Notes: a model not told the origin generated them from the sequence alone. Positions 31,423 through 43,457 are shown, counted from the first letter of the stretch. The stretch is DNA of 45,433 nt from Phlegmacium glaucopus (GCA_015039465.1 MU130104.1:1-45433), one strand, 5' to 3'. Numbers and translations are program-made.

Positions 31423-32167
31423 TTAGCGATGATGTTCAGAAATCAATAAAGGTAGCGAATTACACGTACGTCTTCGCACCTTTGTCTTTGTGTTGCCGCC
31501 GCGTCCTCGTCGGCGCGTGTCAGCCATCGGAGGAGTTGCAGCCGATGTCGACGCAATCGGCGGTGCTGGTGCTGGTACTGGGATAACAGCGGGGGTATTT
31601 GAACCACCCGCTGGCACACCTGCTACAAAAGGTTGTGAATAAAAGATGGATCGATTGCGAAACCGACATACCGCCCGACGCCATGATGGGGATTTCGTAC
31701 CCTGAGAGGTCCTCCTTACCTCTCCGCTGTTTGTGTGTCTGGGGGGCATCCAATCGATGCCTGTGGTATGGCTTTTTCCTCTTCTGTTGGATTGAGCTGC
31801 AGTTAGCCATTCTGGGGTTTCCTGACGGGGGTCTCACCTGGCCAGTTCCTGAGTTGTCAGCACCCATCTGAGCGTTGACTGGATGGGTGCCAGTAGCATG
31901 ATCGCTTGCGATCGTGCTTGATGATTCATGTAAAAGGTGGTAAGGTGTTGGGGCCTCCGTCATGCGGAGACTCCCATGGTGCTGATGTCGCATGGGGCCC
32001 GAATTTGGGCGATGCTGATATTGTCGTTGACCCATATCTTGGTATGGAGGCCCGTGTGAGCTGTGGATGTGCGGCATTGGGGGCATAGTAGCCTGCGCCC
32101 ACAAGAGCTGCTGGATTAGGATAGGAGGTGGGGGTTGGTTCATTGCAAGTGATGCGAGGTAGAGCCA
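31423..32167 (-). CDS. Pro/His-rich protein of unknown function, partial at gap
   Basis: Minus-strand exons are read from the N run downward: MNQPPPPILIQQLLWAQATM, a His/Gln/Pro-rich segment, GADNSGTGQ, an intron (GTGAGACC..CTGCAG, about 31808-31849), then SIQQKRKKPYHRHRLDAPQT. A second intron seems to lie near 31640-31710 and leads to PAGGSNTPAVIPVPAPAPPI and MADTRRRGRGGNTKTK. The basic RG-rich tail suggests nucleic-acid binding, but I recognise no family. The 5' part is hidden by the sequence gap at 32168-32320. Only the C-terminal tail is repeated in the next array unit (about 37110-37220, AAMSEVRRRGSGNTKTK). Confidence 0.45.
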
Positions 32168-32320
32168 NNNNNNNNNNNNNNNNNNNNNNNNNNNNNNNNN
32201 NNNNNNNNNNNNNNNNNNNNNNNNNNNNNNNNNNNNNNNNNNNNNNNNNNNNNNNNNNNNNNNNNNNNNNNNNNNNNNNNNNNNNNNNNNNNNNNNNNNN
32301 NNNNNNNNNNNNNNNNNNNN
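32168..32320. other. Assembly gap (153 N)
   Basis: Unresolved bases. The gap lies at the junction between the Pro-rich gene and the repeated noncoding block, inside a tandem array, where misassembly is likely. Confidence 1.
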
Positions 32321-32391
32321 AAACGACACATTCCCATCGAGAATTCCTGAACGACCATGCTGTAAACTCCCTGTTTACTGCTTCAGCCTAG

Positions 32392-33550
32392 GCTTAATGC
32401 GAATGATGTAGATCCATTTGGGGTTTCCATGGATATCGTGGATGACAGCTTTCGAATGCGCGTTTGAGGGTGCCAGGAATATTGCCTAATTAATATGAGA
32501 ACGTAATTCATGATCATGGTGATGCTGGGGCCGTGCTTCCTCGCGGCGGGCCTACTTCATTGCTTGTGTTCAAAGTGCATTGGTTTACCTCTTCCTTATG
32601 TCTTTCTTGACTCGTCAACTTGAAGAATTCATCGAGAAAACAGCACCTGCTTCGCTCAAAGGTGCCATTCTTGACTAGTCCTGATATTCTCCCACTCAAA
32701 AGCCCTCTTCCACGCTATAATATTTTATCGGCCGCTTGTCAAAATGTAGGTGACTTTCCCAATTTGGGGATATCAACTGATCGATCACGCGAAGGAGGCG
32801 CTCTTCCCTTCAATCAACAGCAAACCGGCTCGGAGGCATTATCCAGGGCATCATGCCTGCCTGTTCTACTGTACGTCCCCTCTTTCAGTTAGTAACATAT
32901 TTTTTGAGGCTAATGCATTCATCTTATACTAATAGATCTTCCTCATCAGAAGATGTCGGCACCAGTTTTTTGACGGGCAGTATAAGTATGTATTCCAAGT
33001 AGAATTGGACGATTGGCACACGAAAGGGAAAGGAGTGATTCTCTCCGGCAGCTAGGTCGTATTAGACTGTTAATGTCCGCAAACTTGGCGTGGTTGGCAG
33101 ACTATAAAATGTAGAGAGTAGTTCCAGAATCGATTTTCTTTCGGATAGGGATGATAATCGACTATGTTTAATTATTTTTCTTGACATTGGGATTTGTTGG
33201 GTGATTGTGTGATAGAGTTGGCTAGGGAAATCTTTGGTAAAAACTTGTAGAGGAGAAGGAGAACGTCCGACATTAAATTGTCGATAAGGAGTCGAAGGGA
33301 TGTAAACATGTCTGGATATTAATCGTATAAGTGTCTCCAACCACGGTTTTGACACGAGAGCGACGGAGATCATAAACGCAATGCGCTCCTGGAAAGCCAT
33401 CCACAACGAAAATTTCTTTCAAGTAGCTCAATTGGGATGAACGTTTCATTCCTCTATAAAGGGCATTTTGGGAGAGTAATGTCGCTTCTGAAGTTTTTAG
33501 TCTGGTGCGTAGCAGTCTGTGGTTAAAATCTACCCATTTCCTTGCTCCGT
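32392..33550. repeat. Array block X, copy 1
   Basis: Begins GCTTAATGCGAATGATGTAG and is repeated at 38666-39560 with high identity over the first ~250 bp and several indels later (for example about 50 bp missing near 38980, and a deletion near 39415). Contains fragments of frames on both strands (MKNSSRKQHLLRSKVPFLTS plus; a 114-codon minus frame at 33062-33406), none recognised. It lies between the Pro-rich gene and the CCT pseudogene in the array. Confidence 0.75.
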
Positions 33551-33761
33551 GTTCAAGTTATATGAGAATGAGCAGACACGTTAGTCAGATAGGAAAACTG
33601 AAATGACTGCCGATAACATTTTTCTGACCACTTTGTTTGATTTGGTATCGCGGCTCGGAGGATGATATGGATAATGGGGTTTTAAGGTATCCTTATTCTC
33701 TCTAGGAGAGTAAAATAAACAGATCAAGAGTGTCAAAAATACTTCTGTGGCTCTACTAGTA

Positions 33762-34690
33762 TCAAGCAGCGTTTGATGGGCCGCTGATAATTGTATCAGA
33801 TAACGCACGGAAGTGTTGTGGGGGTCTCTCGCCGTGAAGGGGCAAGACTAGCGAGTCTTCGTTGAGAGCTGAGGCGTTGTCATAAGCTGGACCAGTGGAT
33901 GAGCCCTCGCCAGCCGTAACGTAGTCAATGCCTTTCGCTTGAATGAATTGCACCGTCAACTCCCAGAGAGCATCTTTAGTAACTTCGTTGACCATGCCTT
34001 ACGAGATCCAGTCTCCCGACTCCGGGCCAATTGTATCCATTTTGAAGTAATACTTCATCCGAAAACACACCACGATGAGGTGCACGAAAGAAAAGGCAAG
34101 CTTGGCTTAAGGGCATGTCTGGAATAAATAAAGAGATTCATAACTGAGACGGAAAGGGACTTTAAGGGACATTGACGACTCACCCAACATCGAACACGTC
34201 AAAGGAACCGTCCACATAGATACGTACTAACTTAGGAGCAGCCTGAGGACATGTCAAATTGAAGCCTTTGTGAATATAGGCTTGGATATCGCTAGTAGTC
34301 CATCTTGTGGTTTCGAACCTGTCTGTCGCTTTGAGAGGCAAATAACTCACGCACCGCAGAGAACGTAAATTCGTCAAAGCTGGATTCAAGAGATCCCTGT
34401 CCTGGGTTGGAAATAACATCATGATCATAATCGTTGTGGCTCAGAGCACTCATGTCCACGTATGAACGAAAAGAGAAACTTGCTGTAACAAAGACGACAA
34501 TTTATTAATAGAAAGGAATCGTACCATCATCACAGCATCGTTCGTACAGGAGGCGGAGGGGTTGGTTGCCAGTGGGCGCGCCTGTTGGTCACTGGCATAA
34601 CGAATCAAAGTGTGGACATAAGGCATGGTTGATTGTGTGGTTCCTAATACAAGGATCTGAAGAAAGAATTGAAGTAAGATAAGTACCAAG
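33762..34690 (-). pseudogene. PCT1: Choline-phosphate cytidylyltransferase pseudogene, copy 2
   Basis: The enzyme family makes CDP-choline from phosphocholine and CTP, the rate-limiting step of the Kennedy pathway. Minus-strand pieces in order are MPYVHTLIRYASDQQARPLA (exon 1), HDVISNPGQGSLESSFDEF, RFETTRWTTSDIQAYIHKGF, then the nucleotidyltransferase signature LVRIYVDGSFDVFDVG (family: VRxYADGxFDLFHxGH), GVFSDEVLLQNGYNW (family VGVxSDE), RLDLVRHGQRS (family ERxxxVRHCRWVDE), and ALWELTVQFIQAKGIDYVTA (family APW-LTPEFL-KIDYVAHD). The first His of the HxGH motif is Asp. Frames shift between pieces, so it is a pseudogene. Confidence 0.8.
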
Positions 34691-34739
34691 GATGGAGATA
34701 ATGGATATAATGGAATTATTACGACTTAACTTGCACCCA

Positions 34740-35354
34740 GGGAAGTAAGCCGAGGTGAGTTGGGGTACAGGTGGATCCTGCTTCTCCGTCACAATGGCCA
34801 TTGCATCACCGCCCTCGGAAACTATTGTTGATTCCAGAATAGAAAGATGCTTTCTGGGCTTTGAGAGGATTACGACTTCGGGTTCCCTGCTAGATATTCG
34901 AATGAATCGGATGCGTTGTATGAACGCAAGTTCTTTTTATCCCATCGCCGAAAAATCTCCACTGTTGGGCCATGGGTTAAGTCAGTAATGTCTTCTACGG
35001 TAATCAATTCTCTAGTGACAAAATTTAAAGAGCAGGTCGTGTACCCATGCCTGTACGATACAACTCGGCTCCTAGAAGTCCAACTAGATTTCTTTTGAAC
35101 TTGAACTTTCTTTCTCTAAATCTTCATCAAATCGTGTTAACCAGATGTCGCTGATGGTGTGACGCGACGATACCCCTTCTTCCGGCATCGCATGATAGAA
35201 AAATGCATAGAGATGGACTAGCGATATATATAAATAAGTTAGATATTTTTTCGGGAAAAAATAAAGAGGATTGACGTACGCAGAGAGTGGTGTTTTTGAA
35301 GGCTTTCCAATGTTCCGCTCTTTGAGACGCGTGAGAAGAAAAATATTTATTCAA
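34740..35354 (-). pseudogene. TMA16: TMA16-like pseudogene, copy 2
   Basis: Exon 1 from 35354: MNKYFSSHASQRAEHWKAFK, donor GTACGT near 35281; exon 2 acceptor CGCTAG near 35220. The copy reads HAMPEEGVSSRHTISDIWLT (an in-frame deletion relative to copy 1), then loses frame where copy 1 has KLEERKLLGAELYRTGM. It keeps RIRFIRISSREPEVVILSKP and VTEKQDPPVPQL. The Arg codon (CGA) that is a stop in copy 1 is intact here. It is not functional. Confidence 0.72.
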
Positions 35355-35359
35355 TGTGT

Positions 35360-36716
35360 TTATGAACCACTCACATAGAACACAATTACTGGCGACAGCA
35401 CTGGCATCGTCGCTGGCTACAGCAGGTCTACTACATGCCTATAATGTTCACACAAATCGTGTCAGGAAACACAACTGTCAATTACTGCTCACCATTTCAA
35501 AGGTCAGCGGGTACCGAATCTAGAACCTGCACGGCTTGACGACTGGGGCTAAATTATGATGAGGACTTGGTACAAGAAGAGCTAGCGCGAACCTACCCAT
35601 TTTTTGGAGAGGAATCCACGACCAAAATTAGACGAGGAAGCGTCGTCAATTGTTGTTTGTGGAGGTGTTGGCAGTTGGGCCGCCGTCATTTTGGGCCAAT
35701 CGTGAGTATCGAGTATCTGGCAACGGCACTTCAGCCCACCTGTGATACTTAGAGGTGTATCAAAAGTCAGATTCGTTGACTCGATTATGTCACATTGTCA
35801 TGCTACCGCCGTCCCTACCGACAAAGTGACATGCAATAAAACAACGCTGAAGCAGATTGCGGAATGGGTGTCACTTTTTATACACGATGCGATTCATAAC
35901 ATTGGAACTAAGAGTCGACACACTCAAGTATTGTCATAGTCATAATATTAAAGTCAGTAATCGATGCAGATCGTTCAATTCCTGACTCTCAATACTTATA
36001 CAGGTCTTTTCTTCGATGGGAGCTGGTGCCCAATGGGATCGAACACAAATACAGATAGCTATATCTAATACAGTTTACAACCCATTGGCTCACTCTGTCC
36101 TCTGGCGACTTTGTCTGTTAGGCGTGAATTCTGGCATACCAATGGAGTATTCTGCAGAGGTTTATTCCTCCCTCTACCTGACGAGGAGTTTCAAGAGGGT
36201 TCTATGAAAGAGCGAAGTGCATTTTTCGATTTCCGCGTCAGAATACCACCAGCCTATGGTCCTTTGCCTTCGATCTTTGGTTTAAACATTGCGACGTACA
36301 TTCTATGCGAGCTCTCTGGGAAGCCTTATCTTGGATCCTCTTTCTATCAAGAACAGGAATAAAACTAAATAAATGCCTTCACCGGGATCTCTTGCGTCGT
36401 GAATCCAGAATCGCGGGTCATCAGATAGGATTTTTTTTTATCTAAAGCTGCCTACATTTCTATCTGAGGAATCCTTTGAACAGCAGGCCCCCTATAGACG
36501 AAGACGATCTTATATTTGAAGACATATACAGGGGCGGTTCTCTGCTTCCACCACACGACGTCCCGACAAGCCTGCCTTGGTTCGATGGGGCTCTGGCTCA
36601 AGAATTGTGTTGGTTTTGATGAACCCGACGTAGAAAAGCATGTAAAAACCTGCTGGAATGGATCTTCAACCACCACACCAAAAGAACTCAGGGGTGAGCA
36701 GTACAACATATTGTAG
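35360..36716 (+). pseudogene. TCD1: TcdA/Tcd1-type tRNA dehydratase pseudogene, copy 2
   Basis: The most complete 3' half of the four copies. It has SHCHATAVPTDKVTCNKTTL-KQIAEWV (about 35790-35870), FSSMGAGAQWDRTQIQIA (about 36010), VYNPLAHSV, LLGVNSGIPMEYSAEV, FQEGSMKERSAFFDFRVRIP, YGPLPSIFGLNIATYILCEL and a C-terminal region ending near KHVKTCWNGSSTTTPKEL. These match the C-terminal half of fungal TcdA-like enzymes. The glycine-loop region is present in a shifted frame, with the Gly-rich core altered (TTGTTTGTGG). Several frameshifts are shared with the other copies. Confidence 0.85.
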
Positions 36717-37290
36717 ATCGTAGAGCAGCGGAAGGACGGTGGTGCTTGGACTGGTGCTGTGGCTCCATCTATGTATTAAAAATATATGTTGGGATTTTGC
36801 CAAGTGACCGTCACATGTACACAACTTCATAAGGCCGTTTGCGGTTCCCTTTCAAGTTCCTCACCATCGATAATAGTTTCTATCTCATTTGACCTTTAAG
36901 TTTCAAGAGGGTATGATTCGATAACTACTTCAAATAAGCCAACAACATAAGAGGACAAGCAAAGGTAAGAAAAAATGATCCATGGTAATAAATACTGATT
37001 GAATCTTGTAGACCATGCGTTGTACAATCGCCCCCTTCAATCGGTCTCCGATCCAGAGGAAACTCTATGGACATCGGAGTCGTCCTCGTATACTGGCCCT
37101 GCAGAAGTTAATTTTAGCGATGATGTTCACAAATCAACAAAGATAGTGAAAGAAACGTACGATTTCGATCCTTTGTCTTGGTATTGCCGCTGCCTCGTCG
37201 GCGTACCTCGGACATCGCAGCAGTCACAGCCGATGACGAGGCTGGAGTTGATAGTTCATGCAGCCGATGTTGACGATATCGAGGGGGGTT
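36717..37290 (-). pseudogene. Array tail: 3' end of Pro-rich gene, copy 2
   Basis: Collinear with 31031-31500. Minus-strand reading of about 37220-37140 gives AAMSEVRRRGSGNTKTK, matching PPMADTRRRGRGGNTKTK in copy 1. Everything upstream of this tail is missing. At 37280 the sequence passes into the 1,024-bp duplicated tract. Confidence 0.55.
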
Positions 37291-38303
37291 GGTTCCAGGA
37301 CAGCTAGCAGCAATTCTGTTAATCATATGGCAACACCAACCTCTAATCCACCCTCCTCTATCGCAGATCATAGCTTGGTAAAACATTCAGATTTCAAGCT
37401 CACGCTCCCACATCCCATTCCTGCAGAGTAGGTCCAGTCTTCAATATTCAACTATTCACCGTTACTCACGAGCATACGCTCATTTCCTATAGATAATCGT
37501 TGACAGCATGCTTCTGGAAAAGCAAAGTTGGATACCTTCATATCAATGGCAACGAGCGGAGATGAATCCCTGGAAATGATGATGCGACCACAAATGCATT
37601 CATATCTGTCATTGATTGTCCCTATCGGTTGCTCCTTGCGTTTTGACGCATTATTTCTGTGATAAGGATATTTATTCCTGATCACTCGGATTACAACCAG
37701 GTGTCGCTGGCGATGTGATGCAGGTCTTGCAGCGACAATACCCCTTCTTCCGGCATTGCATGATAGGAAAATGCATAGAGGTCGACTAGCGATATATATA
37801 TATGTTAGATATTTTTTTTGAGGAAAAAATAACGACGGACGCAGAGAGTGGTGTTTTCGACTCCGTTTTGTAGAAAGGTTTTTCAAGTCTCCCGCTGTTT
37901 CCTGTTCCGCTTTTTGAGACGCGTGAGAAGAAAAATATTTATCCAACGCGTTTATGAACCACTCATATAGAACACAATTACTGGCGACAGCGCTGGCATC
38001 GTCGCTGGCTACAGCAGGTCTGCTAAATGCTGATAATAATGTTCACACAAAACGGGTCAGGAAACACAACTGTCAATTACTGCTGACGATCTCAGAGTTC
38101 AGCGGGTACCGAATCTAGAACCTGCACGGCTTGACGACCAGGGCTAAATTATGATGAGGACTTGGTACAAGAACAGCTAGCCCGAAACTACGCATTTTTG
38201 GAGAGGAATCCATTGACAAAAATTAGACCAGGAAGCGTTGTCAATTGTTGGTTGTGGAGGCGTTGGCAGTTGGGCTGCTGTCATTTTGGGCCGATCGTGA
38301 GTA
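37280..38303 (+). repeat. 1,024-bp duplicated tract, copy A
   Basis: Identical to 43286-44309 at a constant offset of 6,006, except A at 38208 against G at 44214. It spans the 5' part of a TMA16-like pseudogene and the first part of a TCD pseudogene. Confidence 0.9.
37452..37946 (-). pseudogene. TMA16: TMA16-like pseudogene, copy 3 (5' part)
   Basis: An uninterrupted 164-codon frame starts at 37946: MDKYFSSHASQKAEQ, KNLSTKRSRKHHSLR (the Lys/Arg-rich N-terminal helix of TMA16), then an unspliced stretch. In the spliced frame exon 2 begins VDLYAFSYHAMPEEGVLSLQ-DLHHIASDTWL and stops. The rest of TMA16 is replaced by unrelated sequence. The long open frame runs across the intron and is probably fortuitous. 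Confidence 0.72.
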
Positions 38304-38640
38304 TCGAGTATCTGGCAACGGAACTTCAGCTCACCTGTGATGCTTAGAGGTGTATCAATGGTCAGATTCATTGACTTCGATTATGTCACATTGTCATGCT
38401 ACCGCCGTCTCTACAGACAAAGTAACATGCAATCAAAAAACGTTGAAGCAGATTGCGAGGTGGGTGTCACTTTTTATACAAGATGTAATCGATAACATTC
38501 GAACTAAGAGTCGACACACTCAAGTATTGTCATAGTCATAATATTAAAGTCAGTAACTATCCATGCAGATCGTTCGATTCCTGACTCTCAATACTTATAC
38601 AGGTCTTTTCTTCGATGGGAGCTGGTGCCAAATGCGATCC
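37955..38640 (+). pseudogene. TCD1: TcdA/Tcd1-type pseudogene, copy 3 (5' part)
   Basis: Reads YDEDLVQEQLARNYAFLE-like sequence (about 38150-38205), TKIRPGSVV, then SIVGCGGVGSWAAVILGRS in a shifted frame (about 38235-38295), donor GTGAGT, acceptor CTTAG near 38345, then GVSMVRFIDFDYVTL, and in yet another frame HATAVSTDKVTCNQKTLKQI. The copy ends abruptly at GGGAGCTGGTGCCAAATGCG-ATCC (38640), followed by A25. Confidence 0.83.
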
Positions 38641-38665
38641 AAAAAAAAAAAAAAAAAAAAAAAAA
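38641..38665 (+). repeat. A25 run at the TCD / block X junction
   Basis: TCD copy 3 breaks at 38640. After 25 A, block X starts at GCTTAATGCGAATG (38666). In copy 1 the same block X start is preceded by unrelated sequence (32391). Confidence 0.95.
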
Positions 38666-39560
38666 GCTTAATGCGAATGATGTAGATCCATTTGGGGTTT
38701 CCATGGATATCGTGGATGACAGCTTTCGAATGCGCGTTTGAGGGTGCCAGGAATATTGCCAAATTAATATGAGAACGTAATTCATGGTCGTGGTGATGCT
38801 GGGGCCGTGCTTCCTCGCGGCGAGCCTACTTCATTGCTTGTGTTCAAAGTGCGTCAAGGACATTGGTTTACCTCTTCCTTATGTCGTTCTTGACTCGTCA
38901 ACTTGAAGAATTCATCGAGAAAACAGCACCTGCTTTGCTCAAAGGTGCCATTCTTGACTAGTCCTGATATTCTCCCACCCCAATTTTGGGGGTATCAACT
39001 TATATGGGATGATCGATCACGCGAAGGAGGCGCTCTTCCCTTCAATCAACAGCAAACCGGCTCGGAGGTATTTTCCAGGGCGATATGCCTGCCTGTTCTA
39101 CTGTACGTCCCCTCTTTCAGTTAGTAACATATTTTTTGAGGCTAATGCATACATCTTATACTAACAGATCTTCCTCGTCAGAAGATGTAGGGACCAGTTT
39201 TTTGACGGACAGTATAATGTGTATTCAAAGTGGAGTTGGACGATTGGAGCACGAAAGAGAAAGGAGTGAGTCTCTCCGGTGGCTAGGTTGTAATGTTAGA
39301 CTGTTAATATCCGCAAAATTGGTGTGATTGGCAGACCATAAAACGTAGAAACTAATCCCCGAATCGATTTTCTTTCGGATAGGGATGATAATCGACCTTG
39401 TTTAGTTATTTTTCTGGGTCGTAAACGCAATGCGCTCCTGCAGGAAAGCCAAGCACAACAAATTTCTTAAAGTAACTCGATTGGGATGAACATTTCATTC
39501 TTCTGTAAACGTCATTTTGGGCGAGTAATGTCACTTCTGAAGTTTTTAGTGTGGTGCATA
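38666..39560. repeat. Array block X, copy 2
   Basis: Homologous to 32392-33550 with deletions. Same short frames, for example MKNSSRKQHLLCSKVPFLTS. No recognised gene. Confidence 0.75.
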
Positions 39561-40261
39561 GCAGTCTGTGGTAAAAATGTGCCCATTTGCTTGCTCGGTG
39601 TTCAAGTTATATGATAGCGAGTCAGACAATTCATCGTTGCTCGCGATGAGGCCGTTGGTGACCTTGGCAGACCGAGAGGTGGAAAGCGTCACTGCCCATC
39701 TACACATGGATCATTACATCAAATTTCACGAGCATAGAGCCATTGATATTTGATGCTGCAAGGAAGAGGAGCTGGTGTTCTCTGTGTGAACAACAGTCAA
39801 GCTAGGATTGACACCACACGACCTTTACTATGACGGGTGGACGCGGCGGCTCATCAAGCATAATGGAGGCCTCATTATCAAACAACTCACGAACGACCAA
39901 AAATTCTCCGCCGAGCGAGAGATCCTGGGCTTTTTGTTGCAATGGACTCCGATAGGACTGAAATGACATTTCTCCGGTCACCTTGTTTGGTTTGGTATCG
40001 CGGCTTCGAAGATGATATGGGATTTTCAGAAAGTGTCCCTATTCTCTCTAAGAAAACCAAATAAAAAGATTAGGAGTGTCAAAAATGCGCCTGTGTGGCC
40101 CTACTAGTATGATGAGGCAGCGTTTGATCCGCTGATACTTATAGTAGTATTAGATAACGCACGCGAGCGTTGTGGAGGTTTCTCGCCGTGAAGGGGTAAG
40201 ACTAGCGAGTCTTCGTTGAGCATTGAAAGTGTGTGTTCTTCTTGTTTTGATAACAATTACT
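39561..40261 (-). pseudogene. Degenerate sequence 3' of CCT copy 3
   Basis: Collinear in part with 33550-33760. On the minus strand one open stretch (about 39790-40000) reads TKPNKVTGEMSFQSYRSPLQ, EFLVVRELFDNEASIMLDEP and PRPPVIVKVVWCQS. I do not recognise it. It may be the C-terminal part of the CCT-array gene or a separate host gene. Confidence 0.4.
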
Positions 40262-41080
40262 TTAGCACCATAAACATTCAAACCGAAATAAAGGACAAGT
40301 TATACCATGTCCCTTCAGTTCGTCATACCCCCTGACTCGAGCTGTATCATAATTTGGATCAACGGATGAGCCCTCATCAACCGCAACGTAGCCAATGCCT
40401 TTCGCTTGGAGGAATTGCATCGCCAACTCCCACTGGCAGGGAGCACCTTTAGTAGCTTCGCTGACCCGGCGGCAATGCCTTACGAGCTCCAATCGAATGT
40501 GTATCCATTTTGAAGTAACACTTCATCTGAAAAGACACCCACGATGAGGTGTACGAAAGAAAGGCAAGCTTGGCTTGTCGTAACTGAAGGGGATGTCTGG
40601 AATAAATAAAGAAGTTCATAACTGAGACGGAAAGGGACTTTAAGGGAGATTGACGACTCACGAATACGTCAAAGGAGACCGTCCACATAAATACGTACTA
40701 GCTTAGCCTGAGGACTTGTTAAATTCAGCCCTATGTGAATATAGGCTTGGATATCGTTAGCAGTCCATCTTGTGGTTTCGAACCTGTCTTTCGTCCTGAG
40801 ATGCAGGTAGCTCACGCACCACAACGAATGACTCATGTGTAAATTCGTCGAAGCCGGATTCAAGAGATCCCCAGCCTGGTTTGGAAATAATATCATGATC
40901 ATAATTGTCGCCGCTCAGAGCAGTCATGGCCACGTAAGAACAAAAAATGAAACTTGCTGTAACAAAGACGGCAATTTATTAAATAGAAAATGAATCGTAC
41001 CATCATCACAGCATCGATCGTACACGAGGCGGAGGGGTTGGTTGCCAGTGGGCGGGCCAGTTGGTCACTGGCATGGTTGA
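40262..41080 (-). pseudogene. PCT1: Choline-phosphate cytidylyltransferase pseudogene, copy 3
   Basis: Minus-strand pieces, right to left: RFETTRWTANDIQAYIHIGL, KLVRIYVDG, HPLQLRQAKLAFLSYTSSW (family GHALQLRQAKLAFP), SYELVRHCRRVSEATKGAPC (family ERxEAVRHCRWVDEV-EAPW), FLQAKGIGYVAVDEGSS (family KIDYVAHDE) and RVRGYDELKGHGIT (family DDVYAYVKEAGMF). Frames shift between pieces, and exon 1 is reduced (about 41030-41080 keeps GGTTGGTTGCCAGTGGGCG). This copy preserves the central helices better than copy 2, and together they support the family call. Confidence 0.82.
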
Positions 41081-43285
41081 TTGTGTAGGTTCTTAAAACA
41101 AGGAAGGAGAGAATGGATATTAAATATAATCATGGTCGTGAGTGTAGGATATATTTATAACGAATCATGGGACTGGGATGGGTAGTTAACCAGCGTGGAC
41201 TCGGATGCGTGGGAATGTGTTCTGTCCTTTAAGAAAGCTGAACCTTACATAACCTACTCTTTGGACTTATCCACCAACTATATACTTATTCGAATACTCA
41301 AGTACGAATAGCGAGGTACGGGATCTCCAGTACACATGTCTGCGTTCAAATCTAAAGATATCTGGCAATTTCAAACGGGATCGCATCGTCCCCTTCAGTC
41401 TTGCCACGTCCCCATTCAGTGCTACTTGCGTTTCGGCGCTTATCGATAAATAAGCGGTCAGGAAACAGCGTCATCCATCCTATTCAGTCATTAGAGTCAT
41501 TATTAAGGGCCTGTAACTTCAAGGGGTTGGATTTGAGCTGAGGTCAACAGCTACGCACATGTGGCCCTTCACATTCGGTCTTTTTTTTTTTGGTGGATTT
41601 ACCGACCAATTATTTGACATGGTCTCGGAATCAAAAGGATGTAGCGGGTTAGCATATGAGGGGACCTCAGAGAAGACAGTCGTGAGTCGGTGTTCAAATA
41701 ATACACTTTACTGATCAGAATTCAGTTCCACAGAAATCGCCTTTCTGACCCTGATCCTCCGCAGGCGGTTTAGCAGACGAAAAAAGGTGTGTTCACTCAC
41801 ATTATTTGCATGATTCTCTCTCTGGATTTTCATTGAACTTGGTGGTAACTACCAACCTTTTCACATCCTTCGTGGCCCCTATCGGTGTTACTGGCGCGTA
41901 AGCGCTTATCGCTGTATCTCTCAGTGATAAAGATACCCCATGGTTCTACTCCGCATTGCCAAGTATATACCATGGACAGTTCCAATTGGCCCTAAAGCGA
42001 TCAGCTGGGTTCAGTGGGTGGAGGTCGTCATATCCGGCCTCAAGCTTATTCTGGTGTATCTATCAGCCAGTGGTCCTGGATGCCAATTGGAGCAAATGGT
42101 CCATGTGTATACACTTTGACAGCGTGTTGTTGGGCACATGTGAATATGCTCGGCTAGCACTGTGCTACGGGTATAGGTGTGCGTTCAACAACGAGGGCAG
42201 ATCGTGAGGTCAACATACGAGGGGGACCACCTAGGGTCGTAATACCTTCTTTCTCACTTGACTCTTTATCATAACATGATCAATGACACCCCTTTTCTGT
42301 AGCAGGTCATAAATCACAATAGGCTCCGAGTGAGTATCGTTTCCAAATGCTTCCCATTATTCAAGGGCAGAGAGACACTTAGACAAGCGGTCCAGTAAGT
42401 GCCTTCAAATTAATTTCCGGGAGTGATAATACGCCATAAACGTATTTATTTATCTTTGATGTTCCTATCGGTGCCACTGCGTTTTGACGCTTGTCACTGT
42501 CATGTCCTTGACAATGCTATTTCACGATTGCTAGGACGATTCTTTTGCTCACTATGCATCGCAAAGAATCGGTGTATTGTATTGAAACACGCCAATTGAT
42601 GTGACCTACGAAATCAAAATTTGGGAGTCGAGCTGCATTGCGCACAGAAAGAAGATGCGATCCTCGCTTCAATTTCGTGTGCTCATCAACTAATGATTTG
42701 CATCGGTCAAATTTTCTAGTTTCGATCGAACTTGGCAACTGAGATGACTAGTTGTCAGACAATCGGGGAGCCAGCATACGGGAAGACCTCGAAGCCACAC
42801 CATTTTATGTTCTTCACTTCAAAGCAGATGTTTTTTTTCTCACCAACATTTCTGCGCTATAGATCTGGTTGTTTTTATGCAGAACCTCTTTGCGCGATAT
42901 CTATGGTGAATTAAATATGGTGAGGTATTGATATACCCATGATGCGCCAAGCCTTGCTATGTTGCTGTTGTCTTCGCTCCCCCCCTATCGGTGCTTCTTG
43001 CGTTCCAGCGCTTATCACTGTACTCCTCAGTGATAAACATACTCCATGAGCTTTCTGACGAATAAACTTTGCTCGGCCAGTGTTTAACATGCTTGATCAT
43101 ATTTCATCAGTTATCAGATCAGTTGGATTCAATGGATGGAGGTCCTGTAACCTCAAGTTCATTTTGGTGTACCTATCAACCAATGGTGCGAGAAACTTGT
43201 GATTTCGATCTTGTGTATGGCGCTGGTGGCTTGCCAATGGCTGTACAGCCTTGACAGGCTGAGGATAGTTCATGGAGCCAGCATA
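41081..43285. repeat. Four to five degenerate copies of a ~0.5-0.6 kb repeat
   Basis: A module with CCCTATCGGTG..CTTGCGTT..GCGCTTATC..CAGTGATAAA recurs at about 41395, 41885, 42465 and 42985, and in reduced form at 37620 and 43626. Copies also share TCAGTGGGTGGAGGTC / TCAATGGATGGAGGTC and CTGGTGTATCTATCARCCA stretches (42010-42070 and 43120-43180). The copy at 43012-43036 forms a perfect hairpin, TTATCACTG/CAGTGATAA. No convincing gene. Confidence 0.65.
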
Positions 43286-43457
43286 CGAGGGGGGTTGGTT
43301 CCAGGACAGCTAGCAGCAATTCTGTTAATCATATGGCAACACCAACCTCTAATCCACCCTCCTCTATCGCAGATCATAGCTTGGTAAAACATTCAGATTT
43401 CAAGCTCACGCTCCCACATCCCATTCCTGCAGAGTAGGTCCAGTCTTCAATATTCAA

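Noticed and set aside
28990..36716. Functional TMA16, TCD1 or CCT genes in the array
   Set aside because: Each copy has stops, frameshifts or truncation. None gives a complete protein under any simple splicing I could find.
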